Notes: a model not told the origin generated them from the sequence alone. Numbered from the stretch's first letter, positions 26,713-36,596 are shown. The stretch: DNA of 64,000 nucleotides from JARRKU01 sp963675565 (GCA_963675565.2 CAXXYD010000002.1:558001-622000), one strand, 5' to 3'. Numbers and translations are program-made.

Positions 26713-27660
26713 CTAGGTGTTCAGATTATACCAGCGGTAGGTCTGTTCGAGACCCTCATCGAAACTAACCGATGGTTTGAAATTCAACTGCTGACGGGCG
26801 CGTCCGATATCGGCCAGAGAATGCACGATGTCGCCCTGCCGGGGTTCTTGATATTGGGGAGACCGTCGACACTGAGCCAGGCGGGAAATTTTCTCCCACA
26901 GGGCCTTGATCTCAATGGCGGCGCCGGTGCCGACATTGAATGTCAACCCGGCGGCAGCGGTACTCCGTGCGGCGAGCAGATTGGCCTGAACCACATCTCC
27001 CACAAAAACAAAATCCCGGGTCTGGCCCCCGTTTCCGTAAATCACAGGGGCGGCATCGGCAGCCGCACTCTTCATAAAGATGGATATTACCCCTGAGTAC
27101 GGTGACGACGGGTCCTGACGGGGACCGTAAACATTGAAATATCTCAGACAAACTGTCTCCAGTCCATACAGGCGGTGATACAACCGGGCATCGTATTCGT
27201 TGGTTAATTTCTGTACCGCATAGGGACTAAGCGGGCCGGCTTTCAGAGATTCGACCTTCGGCAACTGCGGATCGTCTCCGTATACAGCGCTGGAACTGGC
27301 CAGCACCATTCGCCCGACCCCATTCAACCGGGCGGCGTCCAGCACTCTCAGCGTACCCAGACTGTTGACCTCCGCCGACCCCACGGGATCCGAAACCGTT
27401 TGTGTCACGGAAACCACTGCAGCCTGATGAAAAACCGTGTCGCAGTTTTTAATGGCCGCCGCCACATCTGCCCCACTCCGTATATCCCCCTTGATGAAAT
27501 TAATTTTATCCTTGAAACCCTGAAGATTTTCCAGATGCCCGCTGGACAGATTGTCCAGCACGGTAACGCGACATCCGGCACGGACCAGGGCTTCGGCAAT
27601 ATGGGACCCAATGAATCCCGCCCCGCCGGTAACCAGCGCCTGTTGAATGCGAAAGGCCAT
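26713..27660 (-). CDS. NAD-dependent sugar-nucleotide epimerase/dehydratase
   Basis: 315 aa extended SDR. NAD motif TGGAGFIGSH at the N-terminus, catalytic YAVQK (YxxxK), and the substrate region RYFNVYGPRQDPSSPYSGV, closest to UDP-glucose 4-epimerase-like enzymes. The ATG at 27660 has AGGAG 8 bases upstream; the TTG 6 bases earlier is less likely. Probably feeds surface polysaccharide synthesis; the exact sugar is undetermined. Confidence 0.9.
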   Translation of the reverse strand: MAFRIQQALVTGGAGFIGSHIAEALVRAGCRVTVLDNLSSGHLENLQGFKDKINFIKGDIRSGADVAAAIKNCDTVFHQAAVVSVTQTVSDPVGSAEVNSLGTLRVLDAARLNGVGRMVLASSSAVYGDDPQLPKVESLKAGPLSPYAVQKLTNEYDARLYHRLYGLETVCLRYFNVYGPRQDPSSPYSGVISIFMKSAAADAAPVIYGNGGQTRDFVFVGDVVQANLLAARSTAAAGLTFNVGTGAAIEIKALWEKISRLAQCRRSPQYQEPRQGDIVHSLADIGRARQQLNFKPSVSFDEGLEQTYRWYNLNT

Positions 27661-27808
27661 GTTCAATTCTCCTGTAAAATTCAGTCGGGAAATTCATGGT
27701 TATGATTAAATTGGCAATCGACTTGTGATTAAACGCCATCGATAGTATGGCAGAAGGGTTGGGTCAATATTTTTCAACGGGAAGCAGGCAAGCCATACGC
27801 GCATCGAA

Positions 27809-27994
27809 ATGAAAAGCGACTATCGAATCGATTGCCGCAGGTGTCGGCATTACTTTGTAACCTGGGAACCTGCACGGCCCCACGGGTGTCGAAAAATGGG
27901 GTTCAAAAGCCTCACCATGCCAAGTGCCGTGGTGTACCAGAACTCAGGTTCCGCATGCCGCGCCTACCACCCAAAGAATCATAAATCCTCATAA
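27809..27994 (+). CDS. Small Cys-rich conserved protein
   Basis: 61 aa starting MKSDYRIDCRRCRHYFVTWEP, then PHGCRKMGFKS and SGSACRAYHPK. The pattern CxxCxHYFVTW...PxGC..GFKS...C recurs in small proteins of many proteobacteria (from memory), with four Cys that could bind zinc. Weak ribosome site. Function unknown. Confidence 0.65.
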   Translation: MKSDYRIDCRRCRHYFVTWEPARPHGCRKMGFKSLTMPSAVVYQNSGSACRAYHPKNHKSS

Positions 27995-28150
27995 CCCGGG
28001 CCAAAAGATCGCTATCGCACAGGCTCGATAACGCCAAGCCGGCAAAGTCTATCGGTTTGGGTCCAATGAGACCCCATTCGGCCCTTGACTTTGGCTTCAG
28101 CCCCCGCTAGTTTTAAGAAGTGTTCAACCTTTGCCCGAAGCAGGTGCACG

Positions 28151-28384
28151 ATGACGGATACCATCGACTTGAGACTTTTCGCCACATTCGCAAAATATAT
28201 GCCTGAGAATGCGTCGGCGTTTCCAATTGAAAAAGGAATGACCATCGCCCGTCTCATCGAGGGGCTTCCCATTTCACCGGCTGATGCCAAGCTGATTTTT
28301 GTCAATGGCACGCGGGCGACGCTGCAATCACGACTGGACGGAGGGGAACGGGTAGGAATTTTCCCTCCTGTGGGAGGGGGATAG
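28151..28384 (+). CDS. MoaD/ThiS-family ubiquitin-like sulfur carrier
   Basis: 77 aa beta-grasp protein ending in PPVGGG, i.e. the C-terminal Gly-Gly used for adenylation and thiocarboxylation. The start MTDTIDLRLFATFAKY is preceded by AGCAGG; the longer frame (28085) adds unrelated residues. It lies 4 bases before an E1-like gene, so the pair is a sulfur-carrier/activator module for molybdopterin-type or other sulfur transfer. Confidence 0.88.
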   Translation: MTDTIDLRLFATFAKYMPENASAFPIEKGMTIARLIEGLPISPADAKLIFVNGTRATLQSRLDGGERVGIFPPVGGG

Positions 28385-28388
28385 CATT

Positions 28389-29252
28389 GTGTTGAGCGAT
28401 CTGAAAAACAAAATCAAGGCGGCGGCCCTGCCGAAACAAATGACAGATGGAAGCATAACGCCCGCGCTGACCGTGGCACAGGTTGAAGAACTGGCCATTC
28501 GATTTGGCACCGATGGCAAAACCATCGAGACGGCAGCCCTGGAAGAAGGCATCATACCCGAGCGATATGCACGCAATTTCCAGACATTGAGTTGCTCTGA
28601 ACAAGTCCGGCTGCTCGGTTCGCGGGTCACTGTCGCGGGATTGGGGGGACTCGGGGGGGCGGTCATCGAATGCCTGTCCCGTGCCGGTGTGGGACACTTG
28701 AACCTCATTGACGGCGATCGATTTGAAGATCACAATCTGAACCGCCAGTTGCTGTGCACCCAGGATCGCGTGGGACTTTTCAAAGCACGGTCGGCGGCCG
28801 AGCGGATTTGCCGGATAAACGGCTCCGCGACGGTCCAGGCCCACAACGAATACCTGACCCCAAAAAATGCAGCCCGTCTGGTGAGGGACTGCGATGCCGT
28901 GGTGGACTGTCTTGACGACATCGAAACCCGGTTCACATTGGAAAGCGCCGCCAAAGAAGCCGGTCTGCCAATGATTTCCGCAGCTATCGCCGGTCTGTCG
29001 GGGCATGTCACCACCATCTACCCTCAGGACCAGGGACTGAGCCTGATTTACGGAAAGCGTGAAGAGCTGAAAAGCCCCAAGGGCGCGGAAGCTGTTCTGG
29101 GGTGTCTTCCCCAGGCCGTAATGCTTATCGGTGCAGCCGAAAGCGCAGAAGTGATCAAGGTATTGCTGGGGCGGGAACAAAATACCTTGCGCAACCGCAT
29201 GCTGATGGTAGATGTGGAAACCAACGCATATGAGGTTCTGGCCCTGGTTTGA
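28389..29252 (+). CDS. HesA/MoeB/ThiF family E1-like adenylyltransferase
   Basis: 287 aa. N-terminal helical extension (about 1-65), ATP motif VAGLGGLGGAVIECLSRAGVG, DGDRFEDHNLNRQLL (the E1 DxDxFExxNLNRQ-type motif), and DCDAVVDCLDDIETR. The CxxC pairs that bind zinc in MoeB are absent, placing it with HesA-like members. The GTG start has GGGGGA upstream. It adenylates the MoaD-like C-terminus encoded just before it. In sulfate reducers such pairs often accompany aldehyde ferredoxin oxidoreductases (family knowledge); none is seen in this window. Confidence 0.9.
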   Translation: MLSDLKNKIKAAALPKQMTDGSITPALTVAQVEELAIRFGTDGKTIETAALEEGIIPERYARNFQTLSCSEQVRLLGSRVTVAGLGGLGGAVIECLSRAGVGHLNLIDGDRFEDHNLNRQLLCTQDRVGLFKARSAAERICRINGSATVQAHNEYLTPKNAARLVRDCDAVVDCLDDIETRFTLESAAKEAGLPMISAAIAGLSGHVTTIYPQDQGLSLIYGKREELKSPKGAEAVLGCLPQAVMLIGAAESAEVIKVLLGREQNTLRNRMLMVDVETNAYEVLALV

Positions 29253-29263
29253 AACCCATTGGA

Positions 29264-30382
29264 ATGAAACGGTTTGCAGCCTTGTTGCGCCTATCCGCAT
29301 GTGTTTGCGGGTGCGCCGCGCTTCCATTGATCGGTGCGTTGGCTGCAGGCAGAGGCATCGCGCGCTATCTTGAATTCCCGCCAGTGACCCGTTACATCGC
29401 ACACGCTCCTTTTGACAGCCGCGCATTCGCCCTTCTGGGCGCACTGAATTTGCTGATGGTCGCCGGCATCGTCGCGCTGCTCAAACAGGGACATGCGCCG
29501 GGCCGCAGAACAGCGCCGAAATTCCGGCCGGACAACCCATTTCCGTTCTGGGGATGGGCCGCAGCCGCCATAATGCTGGTGGGCTGGCTCCTGGCCTGGA
29601 CACGATTTCCCTGGTTCCGTTTTTTCCAGGCCCATACCTTCTGCCTGCCGTGGCTGGGCTATATCATCCTGACCAATGCCCTGTGCGTATGGAGAAGCGG
29701 CCGCAGCCCGATGACCCACGCCACCGGCCGTTTCCTCATGCTGTTCGGGGCCAGCGCCCTCTTCTGGTGGTTTTTCGAGTACCTGAACCGGTTCGTCCAG
29801 AACTGGTACTATGTGGGTGTACAGGGCTATTCCCCCCTGGCCTATGTTTTTCATGCCTCTGTGGCCTTTTCAACGGTGTTGCCGGCCGTGATGAGCACCC
29901 ATCGCCTTTTAATGACTTATCCGCTGTTTGACCCGGGACTGTCGGCGCTTCGCCCCGTCGCCCTGCCCCGGGGAAAACCACCCGCGATAATCGGCCTGTT
30001 GGCGTCCGCCCTGGGCCTCGCCCTGGTCGGCTGGTTCCCCGACATTCTTTACCCCCTGGTATGGGCCGCCCCATTGCTGGTCATCACCTCGCTCCAGGCA
30101 CTGAACCGCCGGCCAACCATTTTTTCCGGTTTACGCTCCGGCAACTGGGCAGAATTGGTGTCCGCCGCCCTGGCCGCCCTGATTTGTGGATTTTTCTGGG
30201 AACTGTGGAATTTTAAAAGCCTGGCGCGCTGGGAATATGGCATCCCTTTCGTAGACTGCTGTCACATATTCGCCATGCCGCTGCTGGGCTACGGCGGGTA
30301 CCTGCCATTCGGCCTGGAATGTCTGCTGGTAGGAAAAATGGTGATGGGAAGCGACAACAGGAAGGCGTATGCCGGTTGGTAA
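29264..30382 (+). CDS. Polytopic membrane protein, unknown
   Basis: 372 aa with roughly nine to ten hydrophobic segments and conserved-looking Trp/Tyr-rich patches (FWWFFEYLNRFVQNWYYVG; FFWELWNFKSLARWEYGIP). No family recognised. The ATG at 29264 is chosen over a TTG at 29249 that overlaps the previous stop; neither has a strong ribosome site. Located directly behind the MoaD/HesA pair and probably co-transcribed. Confidence 0.75.
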   Translation: MKRFAALLRLSACVCGCAALPLIGALAAGRGIARYLEFPPVTRYIAHAPFDSRAFALLGALNLLMVAGIVALLKQGHAPGRRTAPKFRPDNPFPFWGWAAAAIMLVGWLLAWTRFPWFRFFQAHTFCLPWLGYIILTNALCVWRSGRSPMTHATGRFLMLFGASALFWWFFEYLNRFVQNWYYVGVQGYSPLAYVFHASVAFSTVLPAVMSTHRLLMTYPLFDPGLSALRPVALPRGKPPAIIGLLASALGLALVGWFPDILYPLVWAAPLLVITSLQALNRRPTIFSGLRSGNWAELVSAALAALICGFFWELWNFKSLARWEYGIPFVDCCHIFAMPLLGYGGYLPFGLECLLVGKMVMGSDNRKAYAGW

Positions 30383-30393
30383 TTCCGCCTCAA

Positions 30394-30420
30394 AGAAAAA
30401 ACCGGGTCCGCTGGGCCCGG
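30394..30420 (-). terminator. Intrinsic terminator of the minus-strand reductase gene
   Basis: Read on the minus strand: CCGGGCCC-AGC-GGACCCGG, an 8-bp stem with one G-T pair, followed by a run of six T. It lies about 80 bases past the stop of the 30502-32433 gene. Confidence 0.75.
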
Positions 30421-30501
30421 CATTGGGTTGGCCGTGAAAGGTCCCCGTGGTTGAACAAGGCGGTGATCGTTTCGAGTTGCCGACCCCTTTCCAGTATCCG
30501 G

Positions 30502-32433
30502 TCAGAGCGACCTGGCCGCCTCTTCGCCCTCACTGATGGCGTACATCACATGCCGGGGACGCTTGGCGTCGCCGGTGAACAGAATGGCCGACCGGCTGTT
30601 TTTAAACAAGTTTGCCGCCTGGCGAACGGATACGAAAGGATCGGCCAGCACCACGCTGTCAAAACCCGACAGCGACATGGATTGATCGCCCGCACGAAAT
30701 TTTACGCCATTTTCGGTAAAGTGATCGACAACGACCTGCTTAAAAAGCTGCACGCGGCCTGATTTGAGCCGTTCTCTAAGGTAATAGCGGTCATTGCTGG
30801 ACATCTCTTCAGCAAAATGTGCCCCGCGGTTGAGCACCACCACTTGTTTTCCTTTTTCAGCCAGATAGTCGGCAGTGACAAGACCGGCCTGGTTGCCGCC
30901 CCATACAATGACCTTTTGGCCGATCTCAATCCCGTCCGCATAAATTTCCGTTACCGTGCATACTTCCATGTGCGTCTGGATCAGTCCTCTCAGCATGGGA
31001 ATATCCACCAGACTGCCGGTGGCCAGAATCACGGCATCCGGGGCAACGGCCTTGGCGAGGTTCTTGTCCACCGGGGTGTTCAGACGTACATCGACGCCCA
31101 ACAGCTCCAGGGTTTCATTTAGATAATTCGTAATATCGGCAACTTCTCCCCTTCCGGGGGCCATGGCGGCATACCTCAGGGCCCCGCCCGGATATGGGCT
31201 CTGTTCACAAATTGTCACCCGGTGACCGTGCATGGCCGCCATGCGGGCGGCGGCGAGACCGGCCGGACCGGCGCCGACCACGAGGACTGTCTTCGGATGT
31301 TTTGCAGGAGTCACCTCTTTTAGCAGGTATTCTCGCCCAACGTCCGGATTGACCACGCAGCCACCCGGTTCCAGACTCAAGACAGCGTTGATGCAACCCA
31401 GACAGCACCCGATGCAGGGGCGAATTTGGGTGACCCGCCCGCTGCGCACTTTCTCAGGCCATTGCGGATCCGCCAGCAGGGCGCGCCCGAGGGCGATCAT
31501 GTCGGCTTTTCCCGATTCAATAATCATGCTGGCCAACCGGGGGGTTTTTATGCGTCCCACCGCCACCACGGGTATTGCGACCACTTGCTTTACCGCTGCG
31601 GCAAGATGGGCGAAACAACCATGAGGGGTATACATCGAGGGGATGGTCAACTCCCGGCTGCCATAGACGCCGGCGGACACATGCAGGTAATCTGCGCCGC
31701 GCGCTTCCAAAATCACGGCCAGCCGCAGCGCATCGTCCAGGCACCACCCGTTTTCGATATAATCCTCACCGTTGATACGCAGACCCACGGGGAAATCGGC
31801 CCCGCATTTGGTTTTGATTTCGGCAAGGACCTCAAGGACAAACCGGATCCGGTTATCAAACGAGCCGCCGTATGCGTCGGTGCGTCGGTTGGCATTGGGC
31901 GAAAGAAACTGGTTGATCAGATAACCGTGGGCCGCATGGACTTCAATAAAATCAAACCCGGCGTCCCGGCAGCGCCTGGCGGCGTCGCCAAAGGAGGCGG
32001 CCAGCATATGGATCTCATCTTGCTCCAGGGCCCTGGGAATGCCCTTCACCACCGCTGGCGCCGCAATTGCGGAGGGGGCCACTTTTCGATCATGATAAGA
32101 CTGGCGGCCCCCGTGCATCAGTTGCATGCCGCAGCGGGCGCCGCCGGCCTTGACCTGTCGGACCAGCCTGCCCAAGGACACGATACAGTCATCATCCCAC
32201 AAGGCCGGCAGCTCCGGCAGCTCCAGACCGTCCGGATGCACTCCACCGCCGCCCACCAGCAGCATCCCCACCCCGCCCCTGGCTCGCGCCGCAAGGTACT
32301 GAATCAGCTGATCCGTGACATGGCCCTTGCTGTCCACGCCGAAGTTGATGCTCATGGCGGACATGAGCAGGCGGTTATCCACCCTCATTTTTCCGATACG
32401 AAGGGGCTCAAAGAGATTGCCGAAATCGGTCAT
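30502..32433 (-). CDS. Old-yellow-enzyme-type NADH:flavin oxidoreductase (2,4-dienoyl-CoA reductase family)
   Basis: 643 aa FMN/FAD/[4Fe-4S] enoate reductase. N-terminal TIM barrel with FMN (residues 1-330; HAAHGYLINQFLSP active-site loop), iron-sulfur motif CIGCCLGC...C with spacing 2-3-11 (about 335-355), then FAD domain (VVGAGPAGLAAARMA) and an NAD domain (IVWGGNQAGLVTADYLAE). Reduces activated C=C bonds such as dienoyl-CoA or enoates. The start has AGCAGG upstream. Divergent from iorAB; substrate not determinable. Confidence 0.93.
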   Translation of the reverse strand: MTDFGNLFEPLRIGKMRVDNRLLMSAMSINFGVDSKGHVTDQLIQYLAARARGGVGMLLVGGGGVHPDGLELPELPALWDDDCIVSLGRLVRQVKAGGARCGMQLMHGGRQSYHDRKVAPSAIAAPAVVKGIPRALEQDEIHMLAASFGDAARRCRDAGFDFIEVHAAHGYLINQFLSPNANRRTDAYGGSFDNRIRFVLEVLAEIKTKCGADFPVGLRINGEDYIENGWCLDDALRLAVILEARGADYLHVSAGVYGSRELTIPSMYTPHGCFAHLAAAVKQVVAIPVVAVGRIKTPRLASMIIESGKADMIALGRALLADPQWPEKVRSGRVTQIRPCIGCCLGCINAVLSLEPGGCVVNPDVGREYLLKEVTPAKHPKTVLVVGAGPAGLAAARMAAMHGHRVTICEQSPYPGGALRYAAMAPGRGEVADITNYLNETLELLGVDVRLNTPVDKNLAKAVAPDAVILATGSLVDIPMLRGLIQTHMEVCTVTEIYADGIEIGQKVIVWGGNQAGLVTADYLAEKGKQVVVLNRGAHFAEEMSSNDRYYLRERLKSGRVQLFKQVVVDHFTENGVKFRAGDQSMSLSGFDSVVLADPFVSVRQAANLFKNSRSAILFTGDAKRPRHVMYAISEGEEAARSL

Positions 32434-32741
32434 TCAAACCTGCTTTTGATATAAAATTGGACGGTCAAAACCCATTGGCGCCGGACGGTGCATCAACGGC
32501 CGGCCCAATTATTAAGGCAGTCCTTTTTAAAAAGCAAGCCACTGGACAAAATCAATAAACCATGGCATTTATCAACCCGGCAAGACAACCGAACAATCCG
32601 CTTCAGGCCGGATTTCGCCACGGTACCCGAACAGCGGCGAACGGATGGCCCGGAGGGCGATGGTGCCGGCGGTTTATGTCAACGCCACCTGAGGCCATCG
32701 CGGTTCCAATTGACTGGACGCAATTAAAAAAAGGACTGAGC

Positions 32742-34595
32742 ATGCACAAACTGCTAGTGGACCAACCCGGAAACAAAGTGCTCATGCTGGGCAACGAAGC
32801 CATTGCCCGGGGTGCCATTGAGGCCGGCGTGGCGTTCGGCACCACTTATCCGGGAACGCCATCATCGGAGCTCTCGCTTAACCTGTTTCAAATATCACGG
32901 GAAAGCGATCTCTATTTCGAATACTGTACCAATGAGAAAGTTGCCCTGGAAGTTGCCGCCGGCGCGGCCAATGCGGGGCTGCGTACCATGTGCATGATGA
33001 AGCATGTCGGCTTGAACGTGGCTGCCGATCCGCTGATGACCCTTGCCTATGTCGGCGTCAAAGGCGGACTGGTCATTTTGTCGGCCGACGATCCGGCCAT
33101 GTTTTCCAGCCAGAATGAACAGGACAACCGCTATTACGCCCGCCTGGCCGGCCTGCCCATGCTGGAGCCCTCCACCGTGGCCGAAGCCAAATCAATGGCC
33201 ATCTATGCCTTTGAATTGTCCGAACAGCTGCAAACGCCGGTAATCCTGCGCACCACCACCCGCATCAACCATTCCAATGCTTTCGTTGCCCTGGGGCCCA
33301 TCAGAAAGCCAAAGACCCGGGGCGATTTTACCAAGGACCCGTTCCACTATGTCACTGTGCCGGCCGTATCTCGCCAGCTGCATAAAAAACTGCTCGAAAC
33401 CCTGGACAACGCCACCGGAATCTCTGAAACCAGCCATTACAACCAGGTCACCGGCCAGGGTGCCTGGGGCGTGATCTGCAACGGGGTCAGCTTCAATTAC
33501 GTGATGGATGCCGCCAAAGAGCTGCGCATTGATCGCAAGGTCAAAATATTGCGGCTGGGGTTTTCCCATCCTATGCCGGGCAGGGCCATCCAGTCCTTTC
33601 TCTCCGAATGCCGAAAAGTATTGGTGGTGGAAGAAGGAGAGCCCATCATGGAAGAGGGCGTCAAGGCGCTGGCCCAGGAAGCCGGCCTGACCATGCCCAT
33701 CCGCGGCAAGGGCAACGGTCTATTATCACGGCTGTATGAATTCGACCCGGCCATGGTTCGCCAGGTCATGGCCTCCTTTTTCGAAGTGGACTACAGCCCA
33801 CCGGCCAAAATCGACCTTTCAGACACGCCGGAACTGCCGGCGCGTCCGCCCAATCTATGCGCCGGGTGCTCCCATCGGGCCACCTATTATGCCGTCAAAC
33901 AGGCCGCCCGGGGAATGGAGACCATCTATCCGACAGATATCGGCTGCTACACCCTGGGTTTTCTTCCCCCCCTGGCCATGGGGGACTTTCTGATCTGCAT
34001 GGGATCTTCGGTCAGCACCAGCTGCGGCTTTTCCAAAGCCACGGACAAAAAAGTAATCTCTTTCATCGGAGATTCCACCTTCTTCCATTCCGGAATGACC
34101 GGCCTGGCCAATGCAGTGTACAACAACCACAATTTCACCCTGGTGATACTGGACAACGGCACCACGGCCATGACCGGACATCAGCCCAATCCGGGCGTCA
34201 ACATGGCGGAGCTGAACATGGACGGTTTCACCCCCATTTCCATAGAGGCTGTCGTAAGGGCCATGGGCGTCCGGCATGTCACCCTCATTAAACCCTACAA
34301 GGTCAAGAAAAGCATTGAAGCCATTCGCGAGGCTTTGCAGTTCAACGGCGTTTCCGTGGTTATTTCCCAGGAGACGTGTACCCTCTATGCCAAGAGTCTC
34401 AAAAAACTGAAGCCGCGCGCATTTATGGTGAGCGAACGCTGCAAAAACCACCGGGACTGCCTCAACAGCATCGCCTGCCCCGCTTTTTACCTGGACGATG
34501 AAAGGGTCAAAATCGATCCGGACGCCTGCGTGGGATGCGCGGTATGCGCTCAGATCTGCCCGGAAAACGCCATTGTTCCATTAAAAGACAAATAA
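32742..34595 (+). CDS. iorA: Indolepyruvate ferredoxin oxidoreductase, alpha subunit
   Basis: 617 aa. Oxidises aryl-pyruvates to aryl-acetyl-CoA, reducing ferredoxin. N-terminal pyrimidine domain (MLGNEAIARGAIEAGV, YPGTPSSELS), TPP-binding domain (CAGCSHRATYYAVKQA; GDSTFFHSGMTGLANAVYNNHN) and C-terminal ferredoxin segment with CVGCAVCAQICPENAI plus a second Cys set (CKNHRDCLNSIAC). AAAGGA precedes ATG 32742; the in-frame extension to 32562 is not homologous. Forms an operon with iorB. Confidence 0.95.
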   Translation: MHKLLVDQPGNKVLMLGNEAIARGAIEAGVAFGTTYPGTPSSELSLNLFQISRESDLYFEYCTNEKVALEVAAGAANAGLRTMCMMKHVGLNVAADPLMTLAYVGVKGGLVILSADDPAMFSSQNEQDNRYYARLAGLPMLEPSTVAEAKSMAIYAFELSEQLQTPVILRTTTRINHSNAFVALGPIRKPKTRGDFTKDPFHYVTVPAVSRQLHKKLLETLDNATGISETSHYNQVTGQGAWGVICNGVSFNYVMDAAKELRIDRKVKILRLGFSHPMPGRAIQSFLSECRKVLVVEEGEPIMEEGVKALAQEAGLTMPIRGKGNGLLSRLYEFDPAMVRQVMASFFEVDYSPPAKIDLSDTPELPARPPNLCAGCSHRATYYAVKQAARGMETIYPTDIGCYTLGFLPPLAMGDFLICMGSSVSTSCGFSKATDKKVISFIGDSTFFHSGMTGLANAVYNNHNFTLVILDNGTTAMTGHQPNPGVNMAELNMDGFTPISIEAVVRAMGVRHVTLIKPYKVKKSIEAIREALQFNGVSVVISQETCTLYAKSLKKLKPRAFMVSERCKNHRDCLNSIACPAFYLDDERVKIDPDACVGCAVCAQICPENAIVPLKDK

Positions 34596-34623
34596 CCTTT
34601 GGCAGAAGATTAAAGGACCCGAA

Positions 34624-35220
34624 ATGAATACCATTCGACTGATCATTGTAGCGGTAGGCGGCCAGGGCAATCTGCTGGCCTCCAAAGTGCTCGGAGAGGC
34701 TTCCCTGCTGGCCGGAATTCCTGTCCGCATGAGCGAAATCCACGGCATGGCCCAACGGGGCGGTGTCGTGGAATCGGCGGTGGTCTTCGGCGATGCCCGG
34801 AGCATGCTGATCTCCGATGGGGAAGCGGATATCCTGGTGGGATTCGAACCATCGGAAACCCTCCGGGCGTTGGGCAAGTGCAACGCGCAAACCACGGTCA
34901 TCACCAATATGGCCCCGGTCCCCCCCTTCACGGTTTCCATCGGCAAGGGTGTTTACCCTGATCTGGACCGGCTCAAAGCGCTGATGAGAGCTAAAACCAA
35001 ACGCCTGGTCGCATTTGACGCCCTGAAACTGGCCAAAACCGCGGGCAGCCCCATGGCACTGAACATGGTCCTGCTGGGAGCGCTGATTGAAACCGGCATA
35101 TTGCCCATTTCCGCTGACCATATCAAGGAAGCCATTACCACCAAAACCAAACCGGCATTTGCCCAAATCAACTGCGATGCCTTTAACCTCGGCTTCGATG
35201 CCGCCGGGCGGACCGGCTGA
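34624..35220 (+). CDS. iorB: Indolepyruvate ferredoxin oxidoreductase, beta subunit
   Basis: 198 aa gamma-domain protein (VAVGGQGNLLASKVLGEA; MSEIHGMAQRGGVVESAVVFG), the catalytic partner of IorA, 28 bases behind it with AGGACC upstream of the ATG. Used in aromatic amino acid breakdown or, in reverse, synthesis from aryl acids. Confidence 0.94.
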   Translation: MNTIRLIIVAVGGQGNLLASKVLGEASLLAGIPVRMSEIHGMAQRGGVVESAVVFGDARSMLISDGEADILVGFEPSETLRALGKCNAQTTVITNMAPVPPFTVSIGKGVYPDLDRLKALMRAKTKRLVAFDALKLAKTAGSPMALNMVLLGALIETGILPISADHIKEAITTKTKPAFAQINCDAFNLGFDAAGRTG

Positions 35221-35245
35221 GTCCCGCCCCGGGGCAGGGAACCCT

Positions 35246-36373
35246 ATGGCACCATTTCACGAAAAAACCGGACAGGCCGAAAGCCCATATCGAATCAGCA
35301 CAAAACGAACACTGGGCATCTTGCTTGTCTCCGCTCTTTTTCTTCTATCGGTCGCGCCCGGCTTCGCCAAAATCTACAAGTTCAAAAAAGATGGCGTCTG
35401 GTATTATACCGACACGCCACCTAAAGAAAAGATAAATGAAAGTGAAGTCATGGCCGAAAGCGGAGAGTCGCCTCACACACCGGCCCGGGGGTCGCAACTG
35501 CTCAAAGGCCACAAAACGCGCAATGCCATCGAGGCGGCCGCAGCGGCAACGGTAGCGGTCAAAACAGCCCTGGGATATGGCAGCGGGTTTTTTATCTCCA
35601 GTGCCGGGCACATCGTCACCAACAAGCATGTGGTGAGAACACTGGAGACCCAGGCCAAAATAGCCGACACTTTTTTCGACGGCATGGATAGCCGCATTGA
35701 AGATATTGAAAAACGTTTCGCCGAAGAAAAAGAACGGCTGCAAAACTATGCCGCGAAACTCGGGGACCTCAAACGCACTGCTGATGCCGAAAGGGATCGC
35801 ACGCGCAGACAATCCTATGAGAACGAATACAACTTCCGCAAAAAAGAGTATGACAGCTGGAAAGCCGATTATGAAAAGCGCCGGAAGCAATTCGAGGCCG
35901 AAAAGCGAAAATACGATTCCGGACGGGGAAATTACAATTACAGCAGCAGTGTCGCCAATTTATCGAGAAGCTTCACCATCACCCTGGTGGACAACTCTGA
36001 ACTTTACGTGCATCTGGTCGCCATCAGCCAGAAACACGACCTGGCCCTGCTCAAACTGGATGGTTATCAGACACCGGCGCTGAAACCCGGGGCGCCCCGC
36101 CAACTGGCCCAGGGCGATCCGGTGTACGCCATCGGCAATCCCGCCAAGCTCAGAAACACGGTAACTTCTGGTATTTTTTCAGGGTTTGCCGGCAGCTTCA
36201 TCCAAACCAACGCGCAAATCAACCCCGGCAACAGCGGCGGCCCCTTGATCGACCCTGCAGGCCGGGTCCTCGGCGTCAACACCAAAAAGAAAGTGGGTAG
36301 CGCCATAGAAGGGCTGGGATTCGCCATCCCCATCGATACCGTGCTTCAGGAATTCGGCAGCCACCTGCAATAG
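35246..36373 (+). CDS. Exported trypsin-like protease with inserted coiled coil
   Basis: 375 aa. Signal segment (22-42), a DUF4124-like motif (IYKFKKDGVWYYTDTPP, 43-59), then an HtrA/trypsin-2 domain with H128 (VTNKHVV), D265 (HDLALLKLD) and S330 (NPGNSGGPL). A long charged coiled coil (about 134-225, EDIEKRFAEEKERLQNY...) is inserted between His and Asp of the triad. No PDZ domain. The start MAPFHEKTG has AGGGA upstream; the frame to 35087 overlaps iorB and is not used. Periplasmic; role unknown. Confidence 0.88.
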   Translation: MAPFHEKTGQAESPYRISTKRTLGILLVSALFLLSVAPGFAKIYKFKKDGVWYYTDTPPKEKINESEVMAESGESPHTPARGSQLLKGHKTRNAIEAAAAATVAVKTALGYGSGFFISSAGHIVTNKHVVRTLETQAKIADTFFDGMDSRIEDIEKRFAEEKERLQNYAAKLGDLKRTADAERDRTRRQSYENEYNFRKKEYDSWKADYEKRRKQFEAEKRKYDSGRGNYNYSSSVANLSRSFTITLVDNSELYVHLVAISQKHDLALLKLDGYQTPALKPGAPRQLAQGDPVYAIGNPAKLRNTVTSGIFSGFAGSFIQTNAQINPGNSGGPLIDPAGRVLGVNTKKKVGSAIEGLGFAIPIDTVLQEFGSHLQ

Positions 36374-36596
36374 CCGGCGGCGCGCTGCCGAATCTCGGCC
36401 AGCCGGCCGCCCCTGGCCCAAATACCGCCGAACCGCACCCAAATACCAAAATAGGTTTTAAAAGCGCGCCGGTTTAAGGTATACTGCCTGCAATTATCGC
36501 CATTGAATTATTTTCCGGCAAACCGGGTTGGCCTGCCTGACATGTCGGTCGACCGCCATTTGCTGGAATTTTCTGCCGGCACCAAAAGGTCTTGAT

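Noticed and set aside
28302..29444. 380-codon minus-strand frame
   Set aside because: Antisense to the clear MoaD/HesA-like genes; composition reflects their codons.
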